From contig NYYE01000003.1 of NCBI GenBank assembly GCA_002686655.1, positions 7,822 to 43,280 on the forward strand: a DNA stretch of 35,459 nucleotides. Reading direction: 5' to 3'. Shown in pieces: positions 34,202-35,459 of the stretch (the first letter of the stretch is position 1; each line of letters begins with the position of its first letter). Made by a program: the position numbers and the translations under genes. The notes below the pieces were generated by a model. That model did not search any database. It was not told the DNA's origin and was given only the letters and a program-made list of their open reading frames with translations. This DNA comes from Crocinitomicaceae bacterium. Lineage in GTDB: Bacteria > Bacteroidota > Bacteroidia > Flavobacteriales_D > Parvicellaceae.

Positions 34202-35251
34202 ATGTTAGAGACTAATTACAAAGACATATTTAAAATTGATAGAAATAAATTAGACGAAATTGACCCTGAAATATATCAACTTTTAGAGTTTTGGAAATCC
34301 AATAAAAATGAAATTTTGGTTAGTACATCTGGATCAACAGGGATACCAAAAGAAATAAAAATTTCAAGACAACAATTAATAAATAGTTCGAAAGCAACTT
34401 TAAGATATTTTAAGCTCAAAGAAAATTCAACATTTTTAAATTGTCTACCAGTAAGATATATTGGTGGAAAGATGATGATTATTAGAGGAATAATTGGAAA
34501 AGCAAATTTTGTTTTATGTAAACCATCAATTAATCCTGTAAGAAAGCTTCAGAAAGAAATTGATTTTATGGCTATAACTCCGTTACAGCTAGATAGTTTA
34601 TTAAAAAACATTACCATATTTAGTAAAATTAGACTGGTTATTGTGGGAGGGGGTAAAGTATCTGAAAATCTAATTGAACAACTTCAAGATATTCCATACG
34701 ATTGTTTTGAAACCTATGGAATGACTGAAACAGTATCTCACATTGCTGTAAGAAATTTAAAGAAACCTACTGAAAACAATCCTTTTAAATGCTTAGAAAA
34801 TAATTCAGTAACTACCAATTCTAATGACCAATTAGTAATAAATTCCAAACACTTAAAAATATCAAGTTTAACTACAAATGACATAGCTAAAGTTACTGGT
34901 AATAAGTATTTTACAATAAATGGAAGAGTTGATAATATTATTAATTCTGGAGGTTTTAAAGTTAGTTCTGAAAATATTGAAGAATTGCTCTACGAAAACT
35001 TTCAAAATAAATTATTTTTTATAGACAAAATAAAATGTGATAAATTAGGAGAGAAAATAATTTTAATTGCAGATAAGAAAATTAAATTGGAAGAATTAGT
35101 TATGTCAATTCAAAAAATTAAGGATAAGAAAAAAAGACCTAAAGAGATCTATTTCACCAAACACTTTTTTTACAATGAAAATCAAAAAATTGACAGACCC
35201 AAAACTAAAACAAAAGCTTTGTCTTCAAATATCATTCATAAATTAAATTAA
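34202..35251 (+). CDS. menE: o-Succinylbenzoate-CoA ligase MenE (short form)
   Basis: AMP-forming acyl-CoA synthetase that activates o-succinylbenzoate. The 349 residues are shorter than E. coli-type MenE (roughly 450) but of the length usual in Bacteroidota; the N-terminal subdomain is reduced. Motifs: P-loop VSTSGSTGIPKEIKIS (residues about 40-55), CLPVRYIGGKMMIIRG, YGMTETVSHIAVR and the hinge NGRVDNIINSGGFKVS; the C-terminal catalytic Lys lies in the DRPKTKTKAL region. It begins one base after the menC stop. Confidence 0.92.
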   Translation: MLETNYKDIFKIDRNKLDEIDPEIYQLLEFWKSNKNEILVSTSGSTGIPKEIKISRQQLINSSKATLRYFKLKENSTFLNCLPVRYIGGKMMIIRGIIGKANFVLCKPSINPVRKLQKEIDFMAITPLQLDSLLKNITIFSKIRLVIVGGGKVSENLIEQLQDIPYDCFETYGMTETVSHIAVRNLKKPTENNPFKCLENNSVTTNSNDQLVINSKHLKISSLTTNDIAKVTGNKYFTINGRVDNIINSGGFKVSSENIEELLYENFQNKLFFIDKIKCDKLGEKIILIADKKIKLEELVMSIQKIKDKKKRPKEIYFTKHFFYNENQKIDRPKTKTKALSSNIIHKLN

Positions 35252-35256
35252 AAACT

Positions 35257-35459
35257 TTGAAAATTTATCTTTCGTTTCTTTGTGTTTCTTTATTAGGCCT
35301 ATGGAAATCCACTAATCACGAAACTTATATTTCCATCTCAGAAATTAGAATTTTAAAAGAAGGCAAGATAGAATTAAGCTTAGAATTGATTGCTCATGAC
35401 TTTGAATATGTGTATCAAAAGAGTAATTTAAAAGAAATCAAGTCTGTTTACAATGAAGA
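35257..35459 (+). CDS. DUF6702-like exported protein, N-terminal part (cut by window end)
   Basis: An open frame runs from a TTG at 35257 to the window edge (67 codons). It begins with a short basic, hydrophobic signal (KIYLSFLCVSLLGLW), then has HETYISISEIRILKEGKIELSLELIAHDFEYVY, the HxYYVSVTEI-type opening I associate with DUF6702 of Bacteroidota, found near M1 peptidase genes. It lies 5 bases after menE. The start codon is uncertain because no ATG is present. Confidence 0.5.
   Translation, partial: MKIYLSFLCVSLLGLWKSTNHETYISISEIRILKEGKIELSLELIAHDFEYVYQKSNLKEIKSVYNE

Noticed and set aside
1-35459. CRISPR array, tRNA/rRNA, insertion sequence, prophage or defence system
   Set aside because: No regularly spaced repeats, no tRNA-like fold in the short gaps, and no transposase, integrase or nuclease-type genes were seen.

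Overview
The window is a dense, AT-rich stretch of chromosome from a member of the Bacteroidota, most likely a marine or otherwise free-living Flavobacteriales relative. Evidence for this is the type IX secretion gene porT beside ubiE, a PorE-like TPR/PD40/OmpA protein, a TamL-type lipoprotein, a GLPGLI/DUF4412 protein, the fba-accD pair with a flavobacterial AccD, menaquinone genes, and promoters of the Bacteroidota type (TTTG / TAnnTTTG) instead of -35/-10 boxes. The lineage below phylum is an inference. I saw no tRNA, rRNA, CRISPR array, insertion sequence or prophage gene, and no gene-free stretch over 300 bases.

Layout, left to right. 1-3846 (+): GLPGLI-family protein, then ftsK overlapping a LolA-like carrier. 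3843-8058 (-): thioesterase, PorE-like OmpA protein, recN as a tight operon. 8076-9789 (+): a 5'-nucleotidase split into two overlapping genes, binding-domain gene first. 9957-12560 (+): dnaA, low-molecular-weight phosphatase, short RsmI-like methyltransferase. 12568-17512 (-): membrane protein and winged-helix regulator, two unknown exported proteins, NrnA-type DHH phosphoesterase, two FKBP lipoproteins (one GldI-like). 17693-19618 (-): fba-accD under a textbook promoter. 19718-24482: envelope-biogenesis cluster of tamL (broken by a frameshift in an A10 run), divergent trmH-type methyltransferase, porT and ubiE/menG. 24643-27487 (+): beta-barrel protein, M42 peptidase, hemB. 27484-31139 (-): glycosyltransferase, gcvT, comB, yaaA. 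31275-35459 (+): WbpM-like nucleotide-sugar dehydratase, menC, menE, and the start of a DUF6702-like gene cut by the window edge.

Themes. The genes are mostly housekeeping: chromosome segregation and replication (ftsK, recN, dnaA), outer-membrane and secretion biogenesis (tamL, porT, PorE-like, GldI-like FKBP, LolA-like), menaquinone (menC, menE, ubiE), fatty-acid initiation (accD), haem (hemB) and surface glycans. I did not find a clear new defence or biosynthetic system.

The points most worth checking are: the A10 frameshift in tamL; face-to-face promoters between tamL and trmH; -7 boxes lying only 3-7 bases before four start codons, which implies leaderless mRNAs; three convergent gene pairs that overlap by four bases through their stop codons; an AccD without its zinc ribbon and a HemB without the cysteine zinc site; and an uncharacterised pair of exported proteins at 14982-16510.
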